Shown here piece after piece: positions 8,368 through 16,367 of a stretch of 64,000 nucleotides of DNA. The first letter of the stretch is position 1. Each line of letters begins with the position of its first letter. The stretch covers positions 620,001 through 684,000 of the forward strand of contig JADKKK010000001.1 of assembly GCA_016720545.1 (NCBI GenBank), written 5' to 3'. The notes under the pieces were generated by a model. It searched no databases, was not told where the DNA came from, and worked only from the letters and a program-made list of their open reading frames with translations. The position numbers and the translations under genes are program-made. Origin of the DNA: Myxococcales bacterium (GTDB lineage Bacteria; Myxococcota_A; Polyangia; Polyangiales; Polyangiaceae).

Positions 8368-9153
8368 ATGGCGGGGGATATGCCCGCCCCGCAACGCCTC
8401 GCCGCGCTCTTCGTCCGTCCCCTCGCAGGCCTCACGGCGGCCCTCGCCGCGACGCTCCTGCTCGCGGGTACGGGATGCAGCGCGGAGGCCGGCGGGGCGG
8501 ACGAGGAGGTCGCCGACGAGTCGGCCGAGGCGATCACCGGCTCGATCGCGGCCGGCACAGCCCTCATCGTGAACCGCCCATTGAACCTCCGCAGCAGCCC
8601 GAACCGCAGCGCCTCGGTGCGCACCGTGATGCCTCAGGGGGCGCGCGTGACGGCGGCCGGCGGGAGCGCGCAGGACGGCTACTACCGCGTGAACTACAAC
8701 GGCCAAGACGGGTACGCCTTCGGCTCGTACCTCGACCGCTCGGGCAGCGGCGGCACCGGCGGCTCCGCGGGCTCGGGCACCACGCGGACCGTGACCCTGC
8801 TCTGGCAGGGCAACTGGGATTTTCTCACGCGCTGCGATCGCTTCTCGGAGGGGCGCGTCGCCTTCGCCTGCTCCGACTTCGCGCGGCCCTCCCGCGACTT
8901 CGTCGACAACGGCGACTGGCTCGCGGCGCCGGGCTCGCTGCAGGGCTCCCGCAACGCGCTCTGCGGGCGCCGGGTCGAGGTCTGCAAGAACGGCAGCTGC
9001 GTCACGGCGACGATCGTCGAGCGCTCCGTCGAGTCGAGCTCGAGCACGTGGGAGGGCAGCCCGCACCTCATCCGCGCCATGGGCGGCGAGGGAGGCTTCA
9101 CCAGCTGCACGCACTCGTGGGGCACCGTGAGCGGGGTCTCGCTGCGGTACTAG
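8368..9153 (+). CDS. SH3b-domain lipoprotein with barwin/RlpA-like C-terminal domain
   Basis: This is a 261-residue exported protein. A hydrophobic signal ends at AGTGC (Cys37), a plausible though imperfect lipobox. A bacterial SH3 domain follows at about residues 60-115 (VNRPLNLRSSPN ... DGYAFGSYLD), a module that often binds peptidoglycan or peptides. A Gly/Ser linker then leads to a domain with CGRRVEVCKNGSC and ATIVERS strands, which resembles the double-psi barrel of barwin/RlpA/expansin-like proteins. A role at the cell wall is inferred. ATG 8368 is preferred; GTG 8317 and ATG 8380 are alternatives. It stands alone between the murE remnant and the convergent BrkB-type gene. Confidence 0.65.
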   Translation: MAGDMPAPQRLAALFVRPLAGLTAALAATLLLAGTGCSAEAGGADEEVADESAEAITGSIAAGTALIVNRPLNLRSSPNRSASVRTVMPQGARVTAAGGSAQDGYYRVNYNGQDGYAFGSYLDRSGSGGTGGSAGSGTTRTVTLLWQGNWDFLTRCDRFSEGRVAFACSDFARPSRDFVDNGDWLAAPGSLQGSRNALCGRRVEVCKNGSCVTATIVERSVESSSSTWEGSPHLIRAMGGEGGFTSCTHSWGTVSGVSLRY

Positions 9154-9190
9154 GGTCCGCGCGGACTCGCCGCCCGCTCCCCGCCGCCCC

Positions 9191-9218
9191 CGCCCTCCGG
9201 CACCATCCGCCCGTCGAC
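9191..9218. repeat. Diverged direct copy of the 3' end of the BrkB-type gene
   Basis: These 28 bases match 9312-9339 at 26 positions, a spacing of 121 bases. The second copy lies in the last codons of the neighbouring minus-strand gene (DGRVVPEGG), and the first, read on the same strand, would encode DGRMVPEGG downstream of that gene's stop. It looks like a local duplication of the gene's tail left behind in the intergenic space. Confidence 0.5.
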
Positions 9219-9282
9219 CGCGCGCGCGCCCACCTCGTCGCGTGCGCGTGTTTTCGCTTCTCCAATGCGCGGCCGCGGCGCT

Positions 9283-10215
9283 CTAGCTCCTGGGAGGAGC
9301 AGAGCCCGCGCCGCCCTCCGGCACCACCCGGCCGTCGACGAGCGCGCCTCGCGCGCGCAGGTACACGCCCACGGTCGCCGCGCCGAGCAGGAACACCTGC
9401 GCCGCGTAGCGGAGCCAGAGGAGCACGAGCAGCGTCTCGCCCAGGCCCACGTCGCCTTTGTGCGCCACGTAGCTCGTGATCGCGTGGGCGCCGAGGAGAA
9501 ACAAGAGCGCCGACACCGCGGCGCCGACCAGGGTCTCGCGCGGCCGCGCGCGGGTGCGGGGCAGCACCGTGTAGAGCAGGAAGAAGATGAGCGTGGCGCC
9601 CGCGAGGGAGAAGCCCCACTCGAGGACCGACGGCAGGCCCGCGAGCCGCGCCCCCACCCGCTCCGCGGCGGCCACGCCCGCGCGAAACCCAACCAGGGCC
9701 GCGAGGCTCACGCCGAGCAAGGTCGCCACCACGAACGCGAGGCCGCGCGTGCGGAGCTGCCGGAGGAGCTTGCGCTTACCACCGCCGGCGGCGCCCGGCG
9801 CGTCGGCGGCGCCCTCGTCCGCGGGGCCGAGCTCCCACATCGCGTTGAGGCCGCGCTCGAGCGCGGCGAAGAGCCGCGTCGCGGAATAGAGCAGCACGAG
9901 CACGCTGAGGACGCCGAGCCCGTGGCCGTCGCGCGCGTGCCCCTCCCACCGCGCGACGACGTGCGCGAGCGCCGGGCCCGTCCACCGCGAGAGCTCGCGC
10001 TCGAGCGCCGCGGCGGCCGAGTCTCGGCTCACGAAGAGCGAGGCCACCCACAGCGCGAGGTACGCGAGCGGCACCGCCGACAGCAAGGCGTAGAACGCGA
10101 TCGCCGCGGAGAGGAAGCGCCCGTCGCGAGAGAGAAACACGCGGAGGGCGGCGCGCAGCGGCGTGACCGCGGCGGGCGGACGGAGCGCTTGGAGCCGGTC
10201 TCGCATGTCTCGCAT
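9283..10215 (-). CDS. YihY/BrkB family inner-membrane protein
   Basis: The 310-residue product has the hallmarks of the YihY/BrkB (UPF0761) family. An N-terminal amphipathic segment leads into AAIAFYALLSAVPL, followed by about six membrane helices, including the Pro-Arg-Thr-Arg-Ala-Arg-Pro-Arg loop before the fifth. The cytoplasmic/periplasmic loop at about residues 140-165 is Gly/Ala-rich. The family's role is unsettled; proteins once called ribonuclease BN were reassigned to this membrane group. ATG 10215 (or 10206) is chosen; the open frame extends far upstream only as a shadow of the lipid kinase gene. It lies 20 bases after the kinase gene and is probably co-transcribed with it. Confidence 0.85.
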   Translation of the reverse strand: MRDMRDRLQALRPPAAVTPLRAALRVFLSRDGRFLSAAIAFYALLSAVPLAYLALWVASLFVSRDSAAAALERELSRWTGPALAHVVARWEGHARDGHGLGVLSVLVLLYSATRLFAALERGLNAMWELGPADEGAADAPGAAGGGKRKLLRQLRTRGLAFVVATLLGVSLAALVGFRAGVAAAERVGARLAGLPSVLEWGFSLAGATLIFFLLYTVLPRTRARPRETLVGAAVSALLFLLGAHAITSYVAHKGDVGLGETLLVLLWLRYAAQVFLLGAATVGVYLRARGALVDGRVVPEGGAGSAPPRS

Positions 10216-10235
10216 GCCGGAGCGCGCCTCGCCGC

Positions 10236-11264
10236 TCAGGTCGTGGCGGTCGTGGCGTGGGCCTGGGGCACCACGAGGCGTAGGGCGCGGGGCTCGACGA
10301 CGACGCGTGCGCGCGGCGACGGATCGGCCTCCTCGCCGTCGATCTGAGCGAGCGGGAGCACCGCGCCCGAGAACGCGAGCTCGATCGTGCTCCCACGGAG
10401 CACGTCGGACTTCACCCAGCCGCCGGGGTCGCGGAGCGCCTCGGGGAGCGGGTTGCCGTCGTGATCGACGATCGCCTTGGCGACCCAGTCGGCCTGGTTG
10501 CGGAACGGCATGAGCTCCACGACGCCGTCGTCGGGGCGGCTCGCGCGGTCGAGCACCCAGGCGCCGGCGTAGATGCGTGTATTCTTCACGACGAGATCGG
10601 TGAGCCCTTCGTGGCGGTGGGTGACGCCGTCCACCGTGAGGGTCACGTCGAAGGTCTGATCGCGCACGAACGAGTCCATGAACACGCGCGCCATCGCGCC
10701 CGCGTACACCATGTGATCGCGGTAGAGGTGCTTCAGCGGGCCGAGCTGCTCGAGCACGCCGCGATCGAGGTTGCGCTCGAGCAAGACGCGCGCGGAGAAC
10801 CCCCACCCGATCGAGTCGAAGAGCACGGCGCGGCCGGTCTCGGCGCCGTCGAGGTGGAGGTAGGTCACGTGGACCGCGTCGAGGCGCGCCTCGTGGCCGG
10901 CGGCCACCACGTCGACGTTGGCCTCGAGCGCCGACTCGCCGGCCGAGAGGCCGAAGCTCTTGCCCTGGTCGTTGGCGGTGCCGGTGGGGAGCATGCCCAT
11001 CGCCACGCGCTCCTTCACACCGGACGCGAGCAAGGCCGCGCCGACCTCGCGGAAGGTGCCGTCGCCGCCCATCGCGACGACGAGGTCCGGCGGGCTCGCC
11101 GCGAGCGCGGCCTGGAGCGCGGGGACGGTGCGCCCACCGGGCAGCGTGGCGAACACCTCGCAGGCGAGGCCCCGCTGCCGGAGGAGCGCCGTGGCGCGGT
11201 CGATGCGCTGGGCGTTCGCGCCGCTCTGCGCCGTAGGGTTCCCGACCAGGACGACTCGCTTCAT
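10236..11264 (-). CDS. Diacylglycerol kinase-like lipid kinase (YegS/DagK family)
   Basis: This 342-residue protein has the DAGK catalytic fold. VGNP and a Ser-Gly loop lie near the start, the nucleotide-binding GGDGT motif is at residues 66-70, MLPTGTANDQGKSFGL follows, and a C-terminal beta-domain contains the DGEEAD segment. It would phosphorylate a diacylglycerol or related lipid using ATP at the membrane surface. The C-terminal domain is longer than in YegS. ATG 11264 follows a GGGGGGAG ribosome site; the upstream GTG 11270 is less likely. It is probably the first gene of a two-gene unit with the BrkB-type membrane protein. Confidence 0.85.
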   Translation of the reverse strand: MKRVVLVGNPTAQSGANAQRIDRATALLRQRGLACEVFATLPGGRTVPALQAALAASPPDLVVAMGGDGTFREVGAALLASGVKERVAMGMLPTGTANDQGKSFGLSAGESALEANVDVVAAGHEARLDAVHVTYLHLDGAETGRAVLFDSIGWGFSARVLLERNLDRGVLEQLGPLKHLYRDHMVYAGAMARVFMDSFVRDQTFDVTLTVDGVTHRHEGLTDLVVKNTRIYAGAWVLDRASRPDDGVVELMPFRNQADWVAKAIVDHDGNPLPEALRDPGGWVKSDVLRGSTIELAFSGAVLPLAQIDGEEADPSPRARVVVEPRALRLVVPQAHATTATT

Positions 11265-11301
11265 GAGCACTCCCCCCGCGCGTCTTCGGCGTTGGACCGA
11301 G

Positions 11302-12576
11302 TTAGACCTCGAACTCGCCCTTCTCCAGCAGCTCGGTGACGCGCCAGAGGAAGGAGTTCGCGGCGACGCCGTCGACGATGCGGTGATCGTAGCTGAGCGC
11401 CATCAGCATGACGGGGTGGACGACCATGTGGTCGTCGCCGTCGGGGCCGTCGACCACGACGACCCGCTTCTGGATCTCGCCCATGCGGAGGATCCCGACG
11501 TTCGGCTGGCTGATGATGGCGCCGCCGAAGAGGTTCCCCTTCATGCCCGGATTCGTTATGGAAAACGTCGCCCCGGAGAGGTCGTCGGCGGTGATCTTTC
11601 CGTTGCGCGCGCGCTTGGCCAGCTCGTCGACGGCGCGGACGATGCCGCGCACGCCGAGCTCGTCGGCCCGGCGGACGACGGGGACGACAAGGCCATCCGG
11701 CGAGTCGACCGCGACGCCGAGGTTGACGTCCTTGTAGACCACGTAGGCGTCGTCGAGGACGCGCGCGTTCAGGCCGGGGTTCTCGCGCAGGGCGCGCGCC
11801 GTCGCCGCGATCGCGAAGGCGAGCATCGTGAGCGACGCGCCTTCCTTCTTGTAGGCGGCCTTGTGCGCCTCCCGGAGGCGCGAGGTCTTGTGGAGATCGA
11901 TCTCGGCCACCGTGACGACGTGCGGCGAGGTGACCTTCGAGTAGGTCATGTGGTCGGCCGTGATGCGCCGACGCCGCGTGAACGGGATCACCGTGTCGCC
12001 TTCAGCCTTGCGGTAGGGCGGCACCTTGAACGACGCGTACCCGACGCCGGGGATCGGCGGGACGAAGCCGCCGCCTTGGTTGACGAGCTGCGCGATCTGC
12101 TGGGCTCGCGGACCGGGCGCGACAGGGGCGGCGGGCGCGGCAGGCGCGGCAGGCGCGGCGGCGCGGAGCACGTCACCGCGGGAGATGCGACCTCGCTCGT
12201 CGCCCTGCACCGACGCGAGATCCACGGCGTTCTGGAGCGCGGCTTGGCGCCCACTCGGCGTCGCGAGCGGAGCGGCCTGCGCGGGCGCGGGCGCGGGCTC
12301 CGCCGCGGGCGCGGGCGCGGGCGCGGAGGCGGTAGCGCCCTCTTCGATGCGGCAGACGACGACCTTCAGCACCGGCACGACGTCCCCCTCGGCGACGAGC
12401 AGCGCGACGAGGCGCCCTCCGGCCGGAGCGGGGATCTCCTGGTCGGCCTTGTCGGTCGCGACCTCGAAGATCGGCTGGCCTTTCGCGACCACCTCGCCCT
12501 CGCGAACGAGCCACTTGGTGATGGTGCCCTCGGCGACGCTCTCCCCTAGCTGCGGGACGGTGACATCGATGATCAT
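11302..12576 (-). CDS. 2-oxoacid dehydrogenase E2 component (dihydrolipoyl acyltransferase)
   Basis: The 424-residue product has an N-terminal lipoyl domain with the lipoylation site Lys43 in TDKAD, an Ala/Pro-rich flexible linker (residues 80-105), and a peripheral-subunit-binding-like segment at about 108-135 (ISRGDVLRAA). The C-terminal catalytic acyltransferase domain ends with DHRIVDG (His398 and the Asp402/Gly403 pair), the active-site signature. It transfers acyl groups from the E1 enzyme to CoA in a pyruvate, 2-oxoglutarate or branched-chain dehydrogenase complex; sequence alone does not settle which. E1 and E3 genes are not nearby, so the complex must be assembled from distant loci. 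ATG 12576 has a GAGGAA site (complement of 12584-12589) seven bases upstream. Confidence 0.9.
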   Translation of the reverse strand: MIIDVTVPQLGESVAEGTITKWLVREGEVVAKGQPIFEVATDKADQEIPAPAGGRLVALLVAEGDVVPVLKVVVCRIEEGATASAPAPAPAAEPAPAPAQAAPLATPSGRQAALQNAVDLASVQGDERGRISRGDVLRAAAPAAPAAPAAPVAPGPRAQQIAQLVNQGGGFVPPIPGVGYASFKVPPYRKAEGDTVIPFTRRRRITADHMTYSKVTSPHVVTVAEIDLHKTSRLREAHKAAYKKEGASLTMLAFAIAATARALRENPGLNARVLDDAYVVYKDVNLGVAVDSPDGLVVPVVRRADELGVRGIVRAVDELAKRARNGKITADDLSGATFSITNPGMKGNLFGGAIISQPNVGILRMGEIQKRVVVVDGPDGDDHMVVHPVMLMALSYDHRIVDGVAANSFLWRVTELLEKGEFEV

Positions 12577-12652
12577 CCGGGTATTCCTCGACTTTCGGTA
12601 GACCGGATTTCCTTCTATCGGCACGCGGCGCGAAACACAACGTGGGACGGCG

Positions 12653-14047
12653 CTACGCCGGGCGCCGCAGGCTCGCCACGAAGTAGCCGTCCGTCCCGTG
12701 GACGTGGGGCAGGAGTCGAACCGACGAGACTCCCGGCTCGAAGACCCCGCCGGAGAAGGGCGCACGCTCGAGCCACGCGGACTGGCCGGCGAGCACTCCC
12801 TCGACCACGTCCTCGGCCTCTTCCTGCAGGACGCTGCACACCGAGTAGACGAGGCGGCCCCCGGGCGCGAGCAGCCGGGCGGTGCGCGCGAGGATGCTCG
12901 CCTGGAGGCGGGCGAGATCACTGAGCGCCTCGGGCGTTCGCCGCGCCCACAGATCGGGGCGGCGGCGGAGGGTGCCGACGCCGGTGCACGGGGCGTCCAC
13001 GAGGATGGCGTCGTACGGCCCCGTCGCGTCGCCCGCGCCGAGCGACCAGTCGACCGCGAACGTGTCCCGGAGCCGCAGCTCTTGGGCGTCCAGCTCGGCG
13101 CGGAGGCGCGCCAGCTTCGAGGGGTGGACGTCGGCCGCGTCGCAGCCGCCTTCGCCCCGTGCGCCGAGCGCCATCGCCAGCACCGCGGTCTTGTTTCCGC
13201 GCCCCGCGCACGCGTCCAGGACCCGCTCGCCAGGCACGACACCGAGGGAGAGCGCGATGGCCTGGGAGCCCTCCTCCTGAATGGCCACTCGCTCGGCCGA
13301 CGACGCGAGCTCGGCGAGGAGCGCGCGCGGATCGCCCGCCCCTGCGACGAGCACGGCGAGCGGCGAGATCGTCCCCTCGGTGACCACCGCGCCCGGCGCG
13401 AGCTCGCGGATCCGCGCGGCCACGCGCGGCCGGCGATCGGGGCTCGCGACGCGCAGACACACGGGCGCGCCTGCGGTGGCCGAGACGAGGAACGCGTGGG
13501 CGGACTCGGCGCCGAGCGCGCGGTCGAGCGCGGCCCGGAGCCACTCGGGCGCCGACGCGACCTGCGCCTCGACGCGCTGCTCCACGGTCGTCTTGGCGGC
13601 GCGCTCGGAGAGCCGCCGCAGCACCGCGTTCGCGAAGCTCGCCACGCGCTCGCCGCGCGCTCGCCGCACGAGGGACACGGCCTCGCTGACCGCCGCGAAC
13701 GCCGGCACGCGGTCGAGCCCGAAGAGCTGGAAGCCACACACGAGCAGGTGGGCGTGGGTCTCGGGATCGAGGTTGAGCTTCCCGCGGGAGGACCCTCGCG
13801 CGAGCTCGGCGTCGAGGAACGCCCGCATGCGGAGCGCACCGTACACGAGCTCGGTGGCGAGGGCGCGATCGCGGGCGTCGAGCTGCGCGGCGCGACCGAG
13901 CTCGGTGTCGAGCACGGCCGCGGCGTACGCGCCGTCGCGGAGCGTTCGGGCCAGCACCTTCCCCGCGACGAGGCGCGCGGTGGGCACGGTGGAGGCGCGA
14001 GCGCGAGGCAGGGCGCCAGGCGGGGATTGCGCGCCGCCGGACGTCAT
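12653..14047 (-). CDS. rsmB: 16S rRNA (cytosine-C5)-methyltransferase RsmB
   Basis: This 464-residue protein methylates a cytosine of 16S rRNA (C967 in E. coli) using S-adenosylmethionine. The N-terminal NusB-like RNA-binding domain covers about residues 20-150. The SAM-binding motif I is DACAGRGNKT, motif IV is DAPCTGVGTLRRRPD, and motif VI is YSVCSVLQEE. The two cysteines needed by m5C methyltransferases (in PC and VCS) are both present. It is slightly longer than E. coli RsmB (429 residues) because of an Ala/Arg-rich N-terminal extension. ATG 14047 is preferred over the longer frame starting at 14062. It is not obviously in an operon with its neighbours. Confidence 0.92.
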   Translation of the reverse strand: MTSGGAQSPPGALPRARASTVPTARLVAGKVLARTLRDGAYAAAVLDTELGRAAQLDARDRALATELVYGALRMRAFLDAELARGSSRGKLNLDPETHAHLLVCGFQLFGLDRVPAFAAVSEAVSLVRRARGERVASFANAVLRRLSERAAKTTVEQRVEAQVASAPEWLRAALDRALGAESAHAFLVSATAGAPVCLRVASPDRRPRVAARIRELAPGAVVTEGTISPLAVLVAGAGDPRALLAELASSAERVAIQEEGSQAIALSLGVVPGERVLDACAGRGNKTAVLAMALGARGEGGCDAADVHPSKLARLRAELDAQELRLRDTFAVDWSLGAGDATGPYDAILVDAPCTGVGTLRRRPDLWARRTPEALSDLARLQASILARTARLLAPGGRLVYSVCSVLQEEAEDVVEGVLAGQSAWLERAPFSGGVFEPGVSSVRLLPHVHGTDGYFVASLRRPA

Positions 14048-14072
14048 GTCGGGGTTCCCCACGCGCGGGTCC

Positions 14073-16166
14073 TCACTCGGACCGGACGCGGATCTGCGGG
14101 GGCGCAGTGAAGGTGGGGTTCGTCATGCTGTACGGCTGCACGCGCACCACGGCTTTCTCGCACACCGCAAGCACGAGCCCGCCGCCGTTGGCCTTCGTGA
14201 GGCCAGGGCAATACGGCGCACCGCCGCGATCGGGATCGGGAGCGCTGAACGAGCCGGCGCCATCGGTCCCTTCCGCGATGGCGCCCACGCAGCCCTCGCG
14301 CTCCGCGGTGGTCACCGGCACCGTGCCGCGCTTGTAGAAAGAGATGAACGCGTCGTCGGTCCGGGGATTGGGCAGCGGCGGCAGCACGCTCGAGCACACG
14401 CCCCACGCGGCCAACGTCACCGGCTGGTTCGTGCTGTTCTGGACGACCCAATACCGGACCGGGAGCACGTTCGCGCTGAGGATGCCCGGGCACCCGCCCG
14501 AGAACTCGAAGCCGGTCTCGGTGGGCGCCGTGGCGAAGGCAGTCTGGAGCGTGGTGGTGTTCCCGACGGGGCCCAGCTGGATATTCACGCCGGTGGTGTC
14601 GCAGCCGACCGTGAACGTGGCGGCCGCCGACGTGCCGCCGCCGGGCGCCGGGCTCATGACGGTGATGAGCACCGAGCCAGGGTTGGCGAGGAAGCTCGAC
14701 GCCAGGGTCGTCGTGAGCTGGGTCGCGTTCGTGTAGCTGGTGGCCTGCGGCACGCCGTTCACCCGGACGACGCTCGCGGGCACGAAGCCCGTGCCGAGCA
14801 CGCTGAGGGGACGGTCGGGCGACCCGACGGTGGCGTTGTTGGGCGAGAGGCTCGTGATCACGGGAGCGGGGTTCTGCACCGAAACGCTCACCGCCGACGA
14901 CGTGCCCCCTCCTGGGGTGGGGTTCACGACCCGGATGGCCACGGCGCCTGCGGACACGAGCGACGCCGCCGGGATGGTCGCGCGCAGGGTCGTCGCGTTG
15001 ACGAACGTGGTCGCAGCGGCCACGCCGTCGAGGGTGATTTGCGACGAAGCGTAGTAGTGCGTGCCGGTCGCGGTGATCTGGGTGGCGCCCGAGCCGGCCT
15101 GAATGGCCGAGGGTGACACGGAGGCGAGCGTGGGCGCCGCGTACTGCACGCGGAACACTGTGGGCGCCGAGAGGCCGCCGCCCGGCGGGGGGTTGCTGAC
15201 GGCGACCGGGAAGTCGCCGACCGCGGCGAGCGACCCCGCGGGGATGGTGGCGGTGAGGCGCACCGCGCTGACGAAGGCGCTCGTGATCGGCGCGCCGTTG
15301 AAGAGCACCGAGGTCGTGGGCAGGAAGCCGGCGCCGTCCAGGGTGATCGCGAGGGCGGGCCCGCCGACGTCCGCCGCGGCGGGAGTGAGCCGCGTCAGGG
15401 TGACGTTCGGGTTCGTCACGGTGAACACGATCGGCGACGACGCCCCGCCGCCGGGCGCGGGGTTCGTGACCTTGACCGGGAAGCTGCCGGAGGTGACGAG
15501 CATCGTCGCGGGGACGGTGGCCGACAGCTCCGTGGCGCTCTTGAAGGTGGTGGTGAGGTCGGTGGTGCCCATGGCCACCTTCGCCCCCGCCACGAAGCCC
15601 CCGCCGGTGAGGGTGACCGTAGTGGTCGGGGAGCCGGCGACCACGGAGAGCGGCGAGAGCTGCGTGAGATCGGGCGTGGGGTTCTGCACCTCGAACGTCA
15701 GCTCTTTGCTCGCGCCGCCGCCAGGAGGCGCGGTGCCAACGGAGATGCGCAGGGTGCCGACCGCGGTGAGCTTGTTCGAGGGGATGGCGGCCCGGAGCTC
15801 GGTGGCGCTCACGAAGGTGGTCGCGAGCTCGGCGCCGTCGAGCTGGATGACCGACCGCGCGACGAAGTTGTTGCCCGTCACGACGATGTCGGGGCCCACG
15901 GCACCGACGACGGCTCGGTCGGGAGTGACCGCCGTCGCGACGGGGACCTTGGCCACGTTCGGATCGACGGGCGGAGTGGTGCCCGTGCCCGTCCCGGTCG
16001 GTCGGGGAGGCGTAGTGGGCGGCACCGAGGGCTCGGGCGGGGCCGCGTCGACCTCTACGCCGGGCACGTCGCTCCCACACGCGCCGACGGCGGAGCCTGC
16101 GAGGGCTACCGCCACGAGCGAGAGAACGAGCAGAAATCGGCCAAAAGTCGTGCGCCTGGTGTTCAT
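14073..16166 (-). CDS. Lipoprotein with five IPT/TIG repeats
   Basis: The 697-residue product is exported as a likely lipoprotein (signal ending VGAC, Cys30) followed by a Thr/Pro/Gly tether (residues 40-72). Five repeats of about 83 residues follow, each beginning with a phrase such as ITSLSPNNATVGS or LTQLSPLSVVAGS and ending with PxPGGGxS. This is the pattern of IPT/TIG immunoglobulin-like folds. The last roughly 200 residues contain several cysteines and form a separate domain I cannot name. A surface or adhesion role is plausible but not shown. ATG 16166 has a GGAG site and a good signal peptide; the upstream in-frame start at 16214 lacks one. It is transcribed divergently from the next gene. 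Confidence 0.8.
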   Translation of the reverse strand: MNTRRTTFGRFLLVLSLVAVALAGSAVGACGSDVPGVEVDAAPPEPSVPPTTPPRPTGTGTGTTPPVDPNVAKVPVATAVTPDRAVVGAVGPDIVVTGNNFVARSVIQLDGAELATTFVSATELRAAIPSNKLTAVGTLRISVGTAPPGGGASKELTFEVQNPTPDLTQLSPLSVVAGSPTTTVTLTGGGFVAGAKVAMGTTDLTTTFKSATELSATVPATMLVTSGSFPVKVTNPAPGGGASSPIVFTVTNPNVTLTRLTPAAADVGGPALAITLDGAGFLPTTSVLFNGAPITSAFVSAVRLTATIPAGSLAAVGDFPVAVSNPPPGGGLSAPTVFRVQYAAPTLASVSPSAIQAGSGATQITATGTHYYASSQITLDGVAAATTFVNATTLRATIPAASLVSAGAVAIRVVNPTPGGGTSSAVSVSVQNPAPVITSLSPNNATVGSPDRPLSVLGTGFVPASVVRVNGVPQATSYTNATQLTTTLASSFLANPGSVLITVMSPAPGGGTSAAATFTVGCDTTGVNIQLGPVGNTTTLQTAFATAPTETGFEFSGGCPGILSANVLPVRYWVVQNSTNQPVTLAAWGVCSSVLPPLPNPRTDDAFISFYKRGTVPVTTAEREGCVGAIAEGTDGAGSFSAPDPDRGGAPYCPGLTKANGGGLVLAVCEKAVVRVQPYSMTNPTFTAPPQIRVRSE

Positions 16167-16367
16167 CGGGGGCTCCAAGCGCACGCTATGCCACACTTCA
16201 CGACCCGTTGCCATCGAGGGCGGCGCCCCCTCGCCGGCATTCCTCGCTTCCAGGGCGAGCGCGATACCGTAGTGTAGGAGGTCGCGGCCGCTCGGGCCGC
16301 TCCGTTCATGCGCCGTCCAATCGCTCGTCCACCACAGCCGTCACACGCCAACGCGTCGGGATTCGAC

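Noticed and set aside
8353..8368. TGGCAC with GC at the right spacing, resembling a sigma-54 promoter
   Set aside because: The -12 part has two mismatches and it would place the transcription start at the ATG; chance is likely in this GC-rich sequence.
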